64,000 bases of DNA from Rhodococcus sp. IEGM 1409 (GCF_030056735.1 NZ_JASHKN010000005.1:36013-100012), one strand, 5' to 3'. Numbered from the stretch's first letter, positions 45,639 to 54,731 are shown. Made by a program: numbers and translations. The notes: generated from the letters alone by a model not told the origin.

Positions 45639-47105
45639 TCACGCACCTTCCGTTGGAACGCCGAGAGCCACGATCTCGTCCAGGCTCTCCTGCAAGCACT
45701 GCATCAGCAAGGCGGGCTTCGTGATCGCAGCGGTGTCCAGATTGATTCCGATACAGCACATTCCGACATGGGAGACCAGTGTTGCCATTGCCGCGCAACC
45801 GGGCGCCGGGCCGAACGGGAACATCCGCTCGATCTTCGCGCCGGCGAGATACACCGGCACCGGTACGCCTGCGACATTGCTCGCCTGCAGATCCAGTCCA
45901 GTCGACTGGGAGAGATACCAGTTCGCGAGTAGATAATTTGGTAGGCGGGCGAGGATCGGGGCAGCGACGTCGAGAGCGTCCAACGCCGGTTCCTCACGCA
46001 GACCCAGGACGATTTCTCGTACCTGCCTGATGCGTTTGGCCGGATCGGTCTCGGCGACCGGGCCGTTGAAGCGGACTGCTGCAAACCGGTTGCCGCCGTT
46101 GGCATCCGCGCCGGTACGCATACTGATCGGCATGCCCATCGGAATGCTGTCGACGGATTGTCCGAACGATTCGTGGTAGCGACGGAACCCGCCGAGCAGG
46201 GCAGCAACGTACGCGTCGTTGAGTGAACCGCCGGCAGCTTTCGCGCCGGCCTTGAGTTCGGGGACACTCACTTCGAGAGTTCCGAACCATCGTCCGAGAC
46301 CGCGATCGTGGAGCAGCGGGGAACCGGAACGAGCTGGGGGAGTGACGATCTTGCGGAGTGAATTGGCGTACCCGAGGACCTCGGAAGCCGTCGTGATCGG
46401 ACTCGAGATCGCCGTGGTCGCAATATTGGTGGCGCCACGGACCAGCTTGGCGATCCGCGAGGGCGCCCGCCGGATCTCGCTGACGACCTCCTCGCCGAAG
46501 GCGCCTACCGAAGACAGGTGCTCAGGCGCGGGCGGCGTGCGGTCGGGCTTGTTCGGGGTGGGATCCGGGCGCCTGCTGTGCAGGAGCGTCATCATCTGGA
46601 TGCCGCCCATGCCGTCGGTGATCGAGTGGTGAGTCTTGACCACGAACACGGCGCGACCGTCGTCGAGACCTTCGATGAGCAGCGCGCTCCACGGTGGCCG
46701 TGCCTTGTCGAAGGGTTCGGTGGCAAGGTGCCGACACATGCGCAGCGCGTGATCGAAATCCGCGGGTGCAGGCAAGCGAACGCGTCGTAGGTGATAGCCG
46801 ATGTCGAATTCCGGATCGACGGACCACACCGGATTGCCCAATTGCATCGCCGGTTCCACTGCCCGCATACGAATGCGCGGAACCACGTGCGATGCCCACT
46901 CGACTGCGTCGAGCAGACGGTCCCAGTCCGGGGCACGATCGAGAACCTCTACCGCAACGATCGGTGAGCGCAGTTGTGGCTGCGCCTCTTCCATCCGCCA
47001 CATTCCAGTCTCGAAGTCGGACATCGTGCGGTTCGCCCCCCAGGCGACCGCGGAAAGGTCGACGTCGACCGCGCTAGGAGGAACAAATGGATTGCTGTTG
47101 GCCAT
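45639..47105 (-). CDS. Wax ester synthase / diacylglycerol acyltransferase (WS/DGAT)
   Basis: A 488-residue bacterial WS/DGAT. The catalytic HHxxxDG is HHSITDG (His159, His160, Asp164, Gly165). PLLHDRGLGRWFG, SLNDAYVAALLGG and LQASNVAGVPVP are further family blocks. It esterifies diacylglycerol or fatty alcohol with acyl-CoA to form storage lipid, as for M. tuberculosis Rv2484c. ATG 47105 gives MANSNPFVPP. It is first in the operon with plsB and the HAD-plsC fusion, so the three genes could carry glycerol-3-phosphate to triacylglycerol. Confidence 0.93.
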   Translation of the reverse strand: MANSNPFVPPSAVDVDLSAVAWGANRTMSDFETGMWRMEEAQPQLRSPIVAVEVLDRAPDWDRLLDAVEWASHVVPRIRMRAVEPAMQLGNPVWSVDPEFDIGYHLRRVRLPAPADFDHALRMCRHLATEPFDKARPPWSALLIEGLDDGRAVFVVKTHHSITDGMGGIQMMTLLHSRRPDPTPNKPDRTPPAPEHLSSVGAFGEEVVSEIRRAPSRIAKLVRGATNIATTAISSPITTASEVLGYANSLRKIVTPPARSGSPLLHDRGLGRWFGTLEVSVPELKAGAKAAGGSLNDAYVAALLGGFRRYHESFGQSVDSIPMGMPISMRTGADANGGNRFAAVRFNGPVAETDPAKRIRQVREIVLGLREEPALDALDVAAPILARLPNYLLANWYLSQSTGLDLQASNVAGVPVPVYLAGAKIERMFPFGPAPGCAAMATLVSHVGMCCIGINLDTAAITKPALLMQCLQESLDEIVALGVPTEGA

Positions 47106-47210
47106 ACGTCAAGAACTCCCTCGGTCTGCGGATCACCCCGCGCATCTCTGCTTCTCAGTGTGGACCCGTGACCGTGGGCGCGTCCCGGTTTCGGCGTCAG
47201 CCGGGATGTG

Positions 47211-47222
47211 TGACGTTCGTCA
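47211..47222. promoter_or_regulatory. Small dyad upstream of the lipid operon
   Basis: TGACG-TT-CGTCA lies 106 bases ahead of the WS/DGAT start and about 55 bases after the end of the TetR gene. A minus-strand TTGACT overlaps its edge. It could be an operator for the adjacent TetR regulator. Confidence 0.35.
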
Positions 47223-47275
47223 GTCAAGGGCTAATCGGACATGACGGTGTTTCGGGCATGACAGTGGTTCGGACG

Positions 47276-47899
47276 TCACGAGGCGACGCCGACGGCTTTC
47301 AGGGCTATTTCGCGGTAGAGGACACTGACTTCGCGTGGAGTCTGCGGTCCGTCGAGTCGATACCAGAGCACGACGGACTGGCACATGCCCAGCAATGCGC
47401 GGCCGGTACCCGTGATGTCCGCGACCGTGAACTCACCGCTCTCGACGCCTGCAGTCAGTACATCGACGAGTAGGTTCTCGAGCTTCTTTCGCTTGGCCGC
47501 GTAGCTCTTTCGTTCTGTGTCCTCGAGGTATCGGAGTTCGGAATCGAGGAAAGCAATGTCGGAGCGACTGGTCATGTGAAGGACGCAGGCCTCGATGAGA
47601 TTGCCGAACTGTGTCGTCGGCGACGGTCCGGCAGCGTCGACGGCAGCGCTCGCGCGCGCGGTGACGTTCTCGATTCCCGGTTCCATCAGTGCGACGAGGA
47701 TGCCCTGTTTGTTGCCGTGGTGGTAATACAGCGTCGGCACGGTGACGCCGGCGCGTTTGGCAATGTCACGAACCGAAGCTCCGTGGTAGCCGAGTTCGTG
47801 GAACACCTCGAGTGCGGCGGTAAGCAGGGGAGTCAGCGTCAGTGGTTCGACGATGCGCCACTGTTCGTCGGGCTGAGCCTCCGACTGCAAATCCGTCAT
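47276..47899 (-). CDS. TetR family regulator next to the lipid operon
   Basis: A 207-residue TetR protein. The HTH is YHGASVRDIAKRAGVTVPTL followed by YYHHGNKQGIL (about residues 38-68). The ligand-binding domain has ACVLHMTSRSDIAFLDSELR, of a type seen in regulators of fatty-acid metabolism. It lies on the same strand just upstream of the WS/DGAT-plsB-plsC operon, which is the most likely target, and is divergent from the MerR gene across a large palindrome. Confidence 0.9.
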   Translation of the reverse strand: MTDLQSEAQPDEQWRIVEPLTLTPLLTAALEVFHELGYHGASVRDIAKRAGVTVPTLYYHHGNKQGILVALMEPGIENVTARASAAVDAAGPSPTTQFGNLIEACVLHMTSRSDIAFLDSELRYLEDTERKSYAAKRKKLENLLVDVLTAGVESGEFTVADITGTGRALLGMCQSVVLWYRLDGPQTPREVSVLYREIALKAVGVAS

Positions 47900-47993
47900 T
47901 CCGCCTGTTCGCTCCGTTCGGAAATTTCTGGTGGTGTGCGCAAAGAAGGTTCAACCCTAGCGCAACGCGTGCCCTCTGTACTGGCGTGCCGCA

Positions 47994-48022
47994 GCCATTG
48001 GATAGCATCACTATCCAATGGC
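47994..48022. promoter_or_regulatory. 12-bp-arm perfect inverted repeat, MerR/TetR operator candidate
   Basis: GCCATTGGATAG (47994-48005) and CTATCCAATGGC (48011-48022) are exact inverted repeats separated by CATCA. The element lies 30 bases before the MerR start and about 95 bases before the divergent TetR start, so it can control both. Confidence 0.75.
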
Positions 48023-48052
48023 GCTCAGGGTGAGTCGAGGGATGGAGGAACG

Positions 48053-48691
48053 GTGAAGGTTTCCGAACTGGCCGCCCAGTCCGGCGTCGCTCTGGCCACG
48101 ATCAAGTACTACCTCCGTGAAAGTCTGCTGATGCCGGGGGAGCCGACCAGCGCAACGGGAGCGAGGTACGGCGAACAGCACGTCCAGCGACTCGCGTTGA
48201 TCAGGGCCCTGGCCGGGGCGGGACTCGCGATCCCACGAATTCGCGCGGTGCTCGAACTGGTGGAGAGCGACGAGCGATCCGAATTCGAGACTTTCGGTCG
48301 CGCGATCGCGCAGCTACCGCCCTACGTCGATCCGGTGCCGGATCAACAGTTTCCCAGGGCTCGCAAAGTTCTGGAGTTTCTCGGTCAGGTCTACGAGCCG
48401 AGGTACGTGGCGGTTGCTCACCTCGAACGTGCACTGATCGGTCTCGAGGATGCCGGATTGAGCCTCTCGGACGAGCGATTGCGCGCCTACGGCGAGCACA
48501 TCCGAGGGATTGCCGAAGTGGAAATCGAGCTGATGCCCACCAGCTCGACCGAGGACGGCATTCGCTATGCAGTCCTCGGCACCGCCATGTACGAACCCGT
48601 CCTGACCGCTTTGCGACGCTTGACGCACCAAGACCTTGCCGCACGACATTTCCCACAACGCCGAGACAGTACCGAACAGGAAAATCGATGA
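48053..48691 (+). CDS. MerR family transcriptional regulator
   Basis: A 212-residue MerR protein. The N-terminal winged HTH is MKVSELAAQSGVALATIKYY, then LRESLLMPGEPTSATGARYG. A helical domain of about 130 residues without a metal-type cysteine cluster follows, so it probably senses an organic ligand. GTG 48053 follows GATGGAGGAACG. It overlaps the thioesterase gene by ATGA, hinting that it controls that gene and itself through the palindrome upstream. No counterpart in the M. tuberculosis block. Confidence 0.9.
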   Translation: MKVSELAAQSGVALATIKYYLRESLLMPGEPTSATGARYGEQHVQRLALIRALAGAGLAIPRIRAVLELVESDERSEFETFGRAIAQLPPYVDPVPDQQFPRARKVLEFLGQVYEPRYVAVAHLERALIGLEDAGLSLSDERLRAYGEHIRGIAEVEIELMPTSSTEDGIRYAVLGTAMYEPVLTALRRLTHQDLAARHFPQRRDSTEQENR

Positions 48692-49533
48692 GCACCAGCC
48701 CCTTTCAAGATCTCAATCGCCTCACCTCGCTAGGCGACGGGCGATACACCGCAACGATCGACCCGATCTGGACCATCGGGCCGAAGGTGCACGGCGGCTC
48801 CATGATGGCGGTGTGTGCTGCTGCCGCGCGTCAATGCCTGCGAGACGGCGCAGGCGAGATCGACTCGCTTCTGACCATGCAGCCGCTGGCCGTGAGCGCC
48901 AACTATCTGTCCGCTCCCGACCCCGGTGAAGTCGACTTGGAAGTGACCGTCCGCAAGCAGGGACGCCAGGTCGCGTTGATCGACGTCGAATTGAGCCAGG
49001 CCGGTCGCAGCGCCGTTCGCGCGGCGGTCACGCTCGGATTCCCGGACGACGGCGACCCGACATTTGTCACAGCCTCGTCGATCGACGACATGTCACCGGA
49101 ACCGCCGGAGAATGCGGTGGCAGTCATCGGTGATCATCCGATGGCGCAGGTCGTGCACGTCGGGCAGGGCTGTGACATGCGAATCGACACCACCTCGGCG
49201 CACTTCCTCACAGGGAGCCAAGGCGAGGCCGAGGTCAGGATGTGGGTCCGCCCCCGACCCGAGGACGAGAACGATCTCGATACCGCTGTGCTGTTCGCCA
49301 TCATGGCGGGTGACATCAGCGCGCCGGTGACAATGAACCGCGGCTTGTTCGGGTGGGCGCCGACAGTGCAGTTGACGACGTACCTGCGCCGACTGCCGAC
49401 GCCGGGATGGCTTCGTGTGCGGGCAAGCTCGGATGTGCTGGGCAGCACGTGGTTCGAAGAGGATCACGCCGTTCTCGATTCGACGGGAGCGGTTGTCGTG
49501 CAGAGTCGTCAGCTGGCGATGATGCCCCGCTAA
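48688..49533 (+). CDS. Acyl-CoA thioesterase-like double-hotdog protein (Rv0499-like)
   Basis: A 281-residue two-hotdog thioesterase family protein: IWTIGPKVHGGSMMAVCAAA in the first half and MNRGLFGWAPTVQLTTYLRR in the second, as in TesB-like 4HBT_3 proteins. It probably cleaves or binds a medium or long acyl-CoA. It is coupled to the MerR gene by a four-base overlap. Its place before proC matches Rv0499, which I take as the likely orthologue. Catalytic residues are not certain. Confidence 0.8.
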   Translation: MSTSPFQDLNRLTSLGDGRYTATIDPIWTIGPKVHGGSMMAVCAAAARQCLRDGAGEIDSLLTMQPLAVSANYLSAPDPGEVDLEVTVRKQGRQVALIDVELSQAGRSAVRAAVTLGFPDDGDPTFVTASSIDDMSPEPPENAVAVIGDHPMAQVVHVGQGCDMRIDTTSAHFLTGSQGEAEVRMWVRPRPEDENDLDTAVLFAIMAGDISAPVTMNRGLFGWAPTVQLTTYLRRLPTPGWLRVRASSDVLGSTWFEEDHAVLDSTGAVVVQSRQLAMMPR

Positions 49534-49566
49534 GGTCGACCGCTGCGGTCGTGGCAGGCTTGTCTC

Positions 49567-50382
49567 ATGACAAGAATTGCGATTATCGGTGGCGGCAAGA
49601 TCGGCGAGGCGCTGATCTCCGGGCTGTTGCAGGCCGGCCACGCCATCAAGGATCTGGTTGTCGCCGAGCAGTATCAGCCTCGCGCAGACGAATTGATTGC
49701 CGAATACTCCATCCGAGTCAGTTCGGTCGCCGACGCCGCGGAAGGTGCAGACGTCATCGTCATCGCGGTCAAGCCCAACGATGTCGAATCAGCGCTCACG
49801 GCGTTGACGAAGGTCGATCTGGACGGTGACCTCGAGCAGTTGATCGTTTCTCTCGCGGCGGGAATCCCCACCGGGTTCTTCGAAACGCGTCTGCCGGCAG
49901 GGTTCCCGGTCGTCCGCGTCATGCCGAACACCCCCATGTTGGTGGGGGAGGGCGTGAGCGTTCTGTCACCCGGACGCCACGTCAAGGCCGAGCATCTCGA
50001 GCTTGTACGCGGCATCCTCGGCAGCGTCGGCAAGGTAGTCACAGTTCCCGAATCGCAGATCGACGCGGTCACGGCTGTCTCGGGTTCCGGGCCGGCCTAC
50101 TTCTTCTTGGTTGCCGAAGCGATGATCGACGCGGGAGTCGGTCTCGGCCTGACGCGCCCGGTCGCTACCGAATTGGTGGTGCAGACGATGGTCGGTTCCG
50201 CAGCGATGCTCGATCGCACCGGCGACAGTGCGACGGATCTTCGCGCCGCGGTGACGTCACCGGGCGGAACGACGGCTGCGGCACTGCGTCAGCTCGAAGC
50301 AGGCGGCTTGCGGACGGCGTTCTTCGATGCCTTGGATGCCGCCAAGTCGCGCTCGGCCGCGATGGGTGCAGCTGCGGAATAG
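49567..50382 (+). CDS. proC: Pyrroline-5-carboxylate reductase
   Basis: A 271-residue ProC, the last step of proline synthesis. The N-terminal Rossmann loop is IIGGGKIGEALISGLL. VIAVKPNDVE, RVMPNTPMLVGEG and the dimer/active-site block TAVSGSGPAYFFLVAEAMID are family hallmarks, as is TSPGGTTAAAL. ATG 49567 starts right at the Rossmann strand. Same order as Rv0500. Confidence 0.96.
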   Translation: MTRIAIIGGGKIGEALISGLLQAGHAIKDLVVAEQYQPRADELIAEYSIRVSSVADAAEGADVIVIAVKPNDVESALTALTKVDLDGDLEQLIVSLAAGIPTGFFETRLPAGFPVVRVMPNTPMLVGEGVSVLSPGRHVKAEHLELVRGILGSVGKVVTVPESQIDAVTAVSGSGPAYFFLVAEAMIDAGVGLGLTRPVATELVVQTMVGSAAMLDRTGDSATDLRAAVTSPGGTTAAALRQLEAGGLRTAFFDALDAAKSRSAAMGAAAE

Positions 50383-50508
50383 TCGTCCGTTTAGCCACAC
50401 CCGTCGCTTTAACCCCACCAGTACAGCTAAGCTCGACTTAGTACGTACGTGTCTGTTCCGCCGGAGGGGAAGCCGGCGGCGCGAGTCGTGCTGGAGGTAT
50501 GTGGATTA

Positions 50509-50745
50509 ATGGTGTCTGCAAACAAGCCGTCCATGGGTTCGTCCCACGACGGAAAGCCGGCAGTGGCCGGCACGCAATTCCTCACTGTTGCTGAGGTAGC
50601 AACTTTGATGAGGGTGTCGAAAATGACTGTGTACCGGTTGGTACACAGTGGCGAATTGCCCGCTGTACGAGTGGGCCGTTCGTTCCGTGTACATGCGAAG
50701 GCAGTACACGATTACCTCGAAACCTCGTACTTCGATGCCGGCTGA
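50509..50745 (+). CDS. Excisionase-like helix-turn-helix protein (Rv0500A-like)
   Basis: A 78-residue MerR/excisionase-type HTH protein: FLTVAEVATLMRVSKMTVYR followed by LVHSGELPAVRVGRSFRVHA. It ends LETSYFDAG as in mycobacterial Rv0500A. ATG 50509 is used, and the adjacent GTG 50512 is equally possible. Although of excisionase fold, it sits in a conserved chromosomal context with no prophage genes, so it is a housekeeping DNA-binding protein. Target unknown. Confidence 0.88.
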   Translation: MVSANKPSMGSSHDGKPAVAGTQFLTVAEVATLMRVSKMTVYRLVHSGELPAVRVGRSFRVHAKAVHDYLETSYFDAG

Positions 50746-50989
50746 CCAGCCGGTTCGAAGAGGATGACCTCGGCGTGAGCCGAGTCGCGGGCACAGCAGT
50801 TGCTGCGGCCGAGGCTCGGTTTATGCCGAGTGACTCCACACCGGTACGATGAGTCACTGTCGTACCAGCAAGCTGGTGTCGTAAGGCGCTGAGCTAGTTA
50901 AAACGAGGGCCAGGCGCCAATTGCTTGGCGCAGGCGTACGTGACCGGCGTGCGCAGGAACGCTAGAGAAGAACGTGAGGGACACCCGCT

Positions 50990-51091
50990 ATGGGTTCAGT
51001 GATCAAGAAGCGTCGCAAGCGCATGTCGAAGAAGAAGCACCGCAAGCTGCTTCGTCGTACCCGAGTACAGCGCAGGAAACTCGGTAAATAA
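50990..51091 (+). CDS. Small ribosomal protein bS22 (AURKAIP1/COX24 type)
   Basis: A 33-residue, highly basic peptide starting [19 protein letters not shown] and ending RRKLGK. It looks the same as the mycobacterial Rv0500B product, identified as ribosomal protein bS22 in M. smegmatis ribosome structures (recalled). It lies about 245 bases after the excisionase-like gene and before a strong terminator. It is easily missed by gene callers because of its size. Confidence 0.93.
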
Positions 51092-51101
51092 GCAATACCT
51101 G

Positions 51102-51139
51102 TCGATGCCCGCCACCCCTTCCGGGGTGGCGGGCATCGA
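51102..51139 (+). terminator. 17-bp-stem terminator after bS22
   Basis: 51102-51118 and 51123-51139 are perfect complements (core GCCCGCCACCCC/GGGGTGGCGGGC) around a TTCC loop, followed by TGTATTT. Confidence 0.92.
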
Positions 51140-51175
51140 TGTATTTCAGGGGAGGGCGATGTATTTCGGGGGGAG
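51137..51175. repeat. 20-bp direct repeat after the bS22 terminator
   Basis: CGATGTATTTCAGGGGAGGG (51137-51156) is followed directly by a near copy, CGATGTATTTCGGGGGGAG (51157-51175). It lies about 155 bases upstream of galE2. It may be a duplicated regulatory segment or slippage of the terminator edge. Confidence 0.75.
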
Positions 51176-51328
51176 AGATGTGGGGGCCGTCTCATTGGCT
51201 GGGCGGTTTGTCTTGAATGGCCGAAATTTGGGTAGTCAGCGCGGGACCCCCTCTGCCCGTAAAGTGGGGGAAAATCGCGGGAGGGACGCTTCGGCAGAGC
51301 GCGTTTCTACTGGATATGGGGGTACTTG

Positions 51329-52462
51329 GTGGTTGAAGGTGACAGCACTTCAGGGGGCACTGCGCCTCGCGTCGTACTGGTGACCGGGGCGAGCAGATTC
51401 CTCGGCGGTTACCTGGTTACCAGGCTTGCGCAGAATCCGTCGATCGAGCGTGTCATCGCCGTCGACGCCGTCAGTCCGAGCAAGGACATGATGCGCAGAA
51501 TGGGCCGCGCCGAATTCGTGCGAGCAGACATCCGCAATCCGCTGATCGGCAAAGTGATCCGAAACGCCGAGGTCGACACCGTCGTGCATGCGTCGACACT
51601 TCAGAAGGCCCCCAAAGCCGGCAGTCGCGCCGCGATGAAGGACATGAACGTCATCGGCGCCATGCAATTGTTCGCGGTCTGCCAGAAAGCTCCGATGGTT
51701 CGCAAGGTGATCCTGCGCTCGGCCTCGGTCGTCTACGGGTGCAGTGCCAAGGACCCCGCTCAGTTCACGGAAGAAATGAGTGCGCGCCGCCGACCGCCGG
51801 GCGGATATGCCCGCGACAGTCTCGAGATCGAGGGATACCTCCGCGGGATGGGGCGTCGGCGTCCCGACATCTCGGTCGGGATTCTGCGGTTGGCGCCGCT
51901 GATCGGACCTCAGCTGACGGCAACTGTCGGGCACTACGTCACCGTCCCGCTAGTGCCGACCATCGTCGGGCGCAACGCGCGCCTGCAATTGCTCCACGTC
52001 GAGGATGCCCTCGCAGCGTTGGAGAAGGCGACCATCGGACACGCGTCGGGTACGTACAACATCGCCGGCGACGGAGTGGTGATGATGTCGCAGGCGATCC
52101 GCCGGGCAGGCAGGGTCGAAGTTCCGATGCCGCTCGCACTGTTCCGCAGTGTCGGGAGCGCGTTGGTGGGATCGTCCATGAGGTTGTACACCGACGAGCA
52201 ACTCGAGTACTTCCGGTTCGGCTGCGGACTCGACACCACTCGCATGCGCAGCGAATTGGGGTTCGAGCCGCGATGGACCACCATGCAGGCACTCGACGAT
52301 TTCATGCGTGCGACGCAGACCCGCCGGATCATCAAGTCCGAGTGGATCGATCGGGCAGAGAATGCGCTGACCACCATCCTCGGCGGTGACACCGCCGATG
52401 CGGCAGCAAGTGCAGACGTGATGCACATGCCGTTGTCGGGACGAAGTGCGGTGAAGGGGTGA
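51329..52462 (+). CDS. galE2: Atypical NAD-dependent epimerase/dehydratase (Rv0501, GalE2-like)
   Basis: A 377-residue extended-SDR protein. The cofactor loop VVLVTGASRFLGGYLVTRL is intact, but the catalytic YxxxK reads Y-A-R-D-S (GGYARDSLEIEGYL), so the lysine is missing from its normal place. SASVVYGCSAKDP gives the Ser/Tyr region. The family name galE2 comes from M. tuberculosis annotation; real epimerase activity is doubtful. GTG 51329 follows GGGGG by six bases. Coupled to the acyltransferase gene by GTGA. Confidence 0.85.
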   Translation: MVEGDSTSGGTAPRVVLVTGASRFLGGYLVTRLAQNPSIERVIAVDAVSPSKDMMRRMGRAEFVRADIRNPLIGKVIRNAEVDTVVHASTLQKAPKAGSRAAMKDMNVIGAMQLFAVCQKAPMVRKVILRSASVVYGCSAKDPAQFTEEMSARRRPPGGYARDSLEIEGYLRGMGRRRPDISVGILRLAPLIGPQLTATVGHYVTVPLVPTIVGRNARLQLLHVEDALAALEKATIGHASGTYNIAGDGVVMMSQAIRRAGRVEVPMPLALFRSVGSALVGSSMRLYTDEQLEYFRFGCGLDTTRMRSELGFEPRWTTMQALDDFMRATQTRRIIKSEWIDRAENALTTILGGDTADAAASADVMHMPLSGRSAVKG

Positions 52463-53496
52463 CTGACGTGGCAAAGGTAATTCCCCTGAGGTCCAGCGCA
52501 ACTCACACTGGAAAGTCGGCAACCTCTCGCTCGCGTGAGTCCGTCACCGGCACGGAGCGTGACATCCGTGAACAAAGTGAGCGTCGGCATCCGTCCGGAG
52601 TTTCGTCGGCGGCCGACCATGGCGGTGAGAACACGTTCGTCGATGCGGCCAGGTCCGCGATCGTCGACCAGATCGCCTCGGCGGCAGAATTTTTCCGACG
52701 CCGGGTGTCCGGTGACTACGAGGTCGACGAGTTCGGATTCGACCCGCATTTCGCGGACAACGTCGTCATGCCGATGTTGCGGCCGTTATTCGAGAAGTGG
52801 TTCCGCGTCGAGGTCAGTGGGATCGAGAACATTCCCCTCACCGGGGGAGCGCTTGTGGTTGCCAATCACGCCGGTGTGATCCCGCTCGACGGCCTGATGA
52901 CGTCGGTTGCAGTGCACGATCATCATCCGGCGCATCGTCCACTGCGAATGTTGGCTGCGGACATGGCTTTCGAGATGCCGGTGGTGGGCGGTCTGGCGCG
53001 CAAGGCCGGTCATACGTTGGCGTGCAACCCCGACGCCGAGCGTCTGCTCAACGACGGTGAAGTCGCGGCGGTGTTCCCCGAAGGATTCAAGGGCATCGGG
53101 AAACCGTTCAGTGAGCGGTACAAGTTGCAGCGGTTCGGGCGCGGTGGCTTCGTGTCAGCCGCAATGCGTACCGGTGTTCCGATCATTCCGTGCTCGATCG
53201 TGGGTTCGGAGGAGATCTATCCCAAAATCGGTGATCTGACCACGCTCGCACGCGTTCTCGGTTTGCCGTATTTCCCGGTGACACCACTGTTTCCGCACTT
53301 CGGGCCACTCGGCCTGGTTCCGTTGCCGTCGAAGTGGTACATCGAGTTCGGAAAACCCATCGTCACCGATACCTTCGAGAGCGGTGCCGCCGACGATCCG
53401 ATGGTCCTGTTCGAGGTCACGGACCACGTTCGAGAAACTATTCAGCAGACGCTGTATCGGCTGTTGGCCAAGCGTCGCAACGTCTTTCTCGGCTGA
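52459..53496 (+). CDS. Lysophospholipid acyltransferase-like protein (Rv0502-like)
   Basis: A 345-residue LPLAT-fold protein with a disordered N-terminus of about 60 residues. The acyltransferase histidine motif is VANHAGVIPLDG, where His and Asp are six residues apart, wider than the classical HX4D. AVFPEGFKGIGKPFSERYKL is the EGT-like block. GTG 52459 overlaps the galE2 stop. In M. tuberculosis the homologous pair Rv0501-Rv0502 is also coupled. It likely acts on a membrane lipid. Confidence 0.87.
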   Translation: MTDVAKVIPLRSSATHTGKSATSRSRESVTGTERDIREQSERRHPSGVSSAADHGGENTFVDAARSAIVDQIASAAEFFRRRVSGDYEVDEFGFDPHFADNVVMPMLRPLFEKWFRVEVSGIENIPLTGGALVVANHAGVIPLDGLMTSVAVHDHHPAHRPLRMLAADMAFEMPVVGGLARKAGHTLACNPDAERLLNDGEVAAVFPEGFKGIGKPFSERYKLQRFGRGGFVSAAMRTGVPIIPCSIVGSEEIYPKIGDLTTLARVLGLPYFPVTPLFPHFGPLGLVPLPSKWYIEFGKPIVTDTFESGAADDPMVLFEVTDHVRETIQQTLYRLLAKRRNVFLG

Positions 53497-53497
53497 A

Positions 53498-53530
53498 TTC
53501 GGTCCGGATCGCCAGGCGATCCGGACCGAA
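53498..53530. terminator. Bidirectional 15-bp-stem terminator
   Basis: TTCGGTCCGGATCGC (53498-53512) and its exact complement (53516-53530) enclose the loop CAG, between convergent genes. Confidence 0.92.
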
Positions 53531-53535
53531 CCCGC

Positions 53536-54537
53536 TCAGGCGTTCTGTTCTTTGCGCCTGGCAAGAATTGCCGCGAGCGCCCCGCCGACCGCTCCGAGCA
53601 CCAGCGCCGTCGGTACGCCGATCTTGGCTGCTTTGCGTCCGGTGCGGAAATCGCGAACTTCCCAACCACGGTTCTTCGCGAGTTCACGAAGATCTGCGTC
53701 GGGATTGATCGCCACGGGCGTCCCCACCAACGAGAGCATCGGTACGTCGTTGTGGCTGTCGGAGTATGCGGAACAGCGCTTGAGATTGAGTCCTTCACGT
53801 ACGGCCAAAGTCCGCACGGCGTGCGCCTTGCCCATACCGTGCAGGATGTCGCCGACGAGTCGGCCGGTGAAGACGCCGTCCTCACTCTCGGCGACGGTGC
53901 CCAAGGCGCCGGTCAGTCCCAGTTTCTCGGCGATGACCTGAGCCAGTTCGACTGGAGTTGCCGTCACCAACCACACCTGTTGTCCGGCGTCGAGGTGCAT
54001 CTGGGCCAACGCCCTCGTGCCTGGCCAGATCTTGTCGGCGATGACCTCGTCGTAGATCTCCTCGCCGAGGCGGGCGAGTTCGGCGGTGGATCGACCGGCC
54101 ACGAAGGACAGTGCCTTCTCGCGGCCTTCCGCGACGTCGTCACTACTTTCTCTGCCGGTAACGCGGAACTTGATCTGCTTCCACGCGAAATCGACCAGAT
54201 CCGAGGTCTTGAGATACTTGCGAGCAGCGAGACCACGGGCGAAGTGGATGATCGATGCACCCTGCACCATGGTGTTGTCGACGTCGAAGAATGCGGCGGC
54301 CGTGAGGTCGCGCGGAACGGTCGGCGGCTCTTCGCCAGTTTCGGGTTCTGTGGGGTTGGCAGCTTCGTGCAACGCCAGAGCTGCATCAGCACTCGCCTCG
54401 CCGGCGAGATTGGCTCGAACTTCCGACTCACTCGGGCCCAGCGGATTCTTCACCTGGCGACGCCCGGGGAGTATGACCCCGGCCAGCCCTGATCCGAATC
54501 CGGAGCCGTTCGGTAGTGATCGCGCAGGCACCCGCAC
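53536..54537 (-). CDS. serB1: HAD-IB family hydrolase (Rv0505c, SerB1-like)
   Basis: A 333-residue protein. A disordered N-terminus of about 75 residues precedes a HAD-IB phosphatase domain ([20 protein letters not shown] with the two aspartates, [10 protein letters not shown], and [12 protein letters not shown]). A hydrophobic C-terminal helix ([19 protein letters not shown]) may anchor it to the membrane. It is named SerB1 in M. tuberculosis, but phosphoserine specificity is not evident. The real start may be internal. Confidence 0.87.
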   Translation of the reverse strand: MRVPARSLPNGSGFGSGLAGVILPGRRQVKNPLGPSESEVRANLAGEASADAALALHEAANPTEPETGEEPPTVPRDLTAAAFFDVDNTMVQGASIIHFARGLAARKYLKTSDLVDFAWKQIKFRVTGRESSDDVAEGREKALSFVAGRSTAELARLGEEIYDEVIADKIWPGTRALAQMHLDAGQQVWLVTATPVELAQVIAEKLGLTGALGTVAESEDGVFTGRLVGDILHGMGKAHAVRTLAVREGLNLKRCSAYSDSHNDVPMLSLVGTPVAINPDADLRELAKNRGWEVRDFRTGRKAAKIGVPTALVLGAVGGALAAILARRKEQNA

Positions 54538-54731
54538 CTCCCGTGTTGCACTCTCGAGCAGAGAACTCTTCGAGTCAGCCTATCCTCCGCGATGAGGCCC
54601 GATGGGTTGGATGGCGACCTTCCCTGTGGTGTGTGACGTTCCTCTCCGCCGATTTGGTATCGAGTGGGGCTCTGGAGGCACACTCGACCGATCAAGTAGA
54701 TGGCATCCCAGCTGAAGAAAGGTGTGCGTCG

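Noticed and set aside
50509..50745. Excisionase of a prophage or integrative element
   Set aside because: The protein has the fold, but no integrase, attachment repeats or phage genes are near, and the gene is conserved beside proC in mycobacteria.
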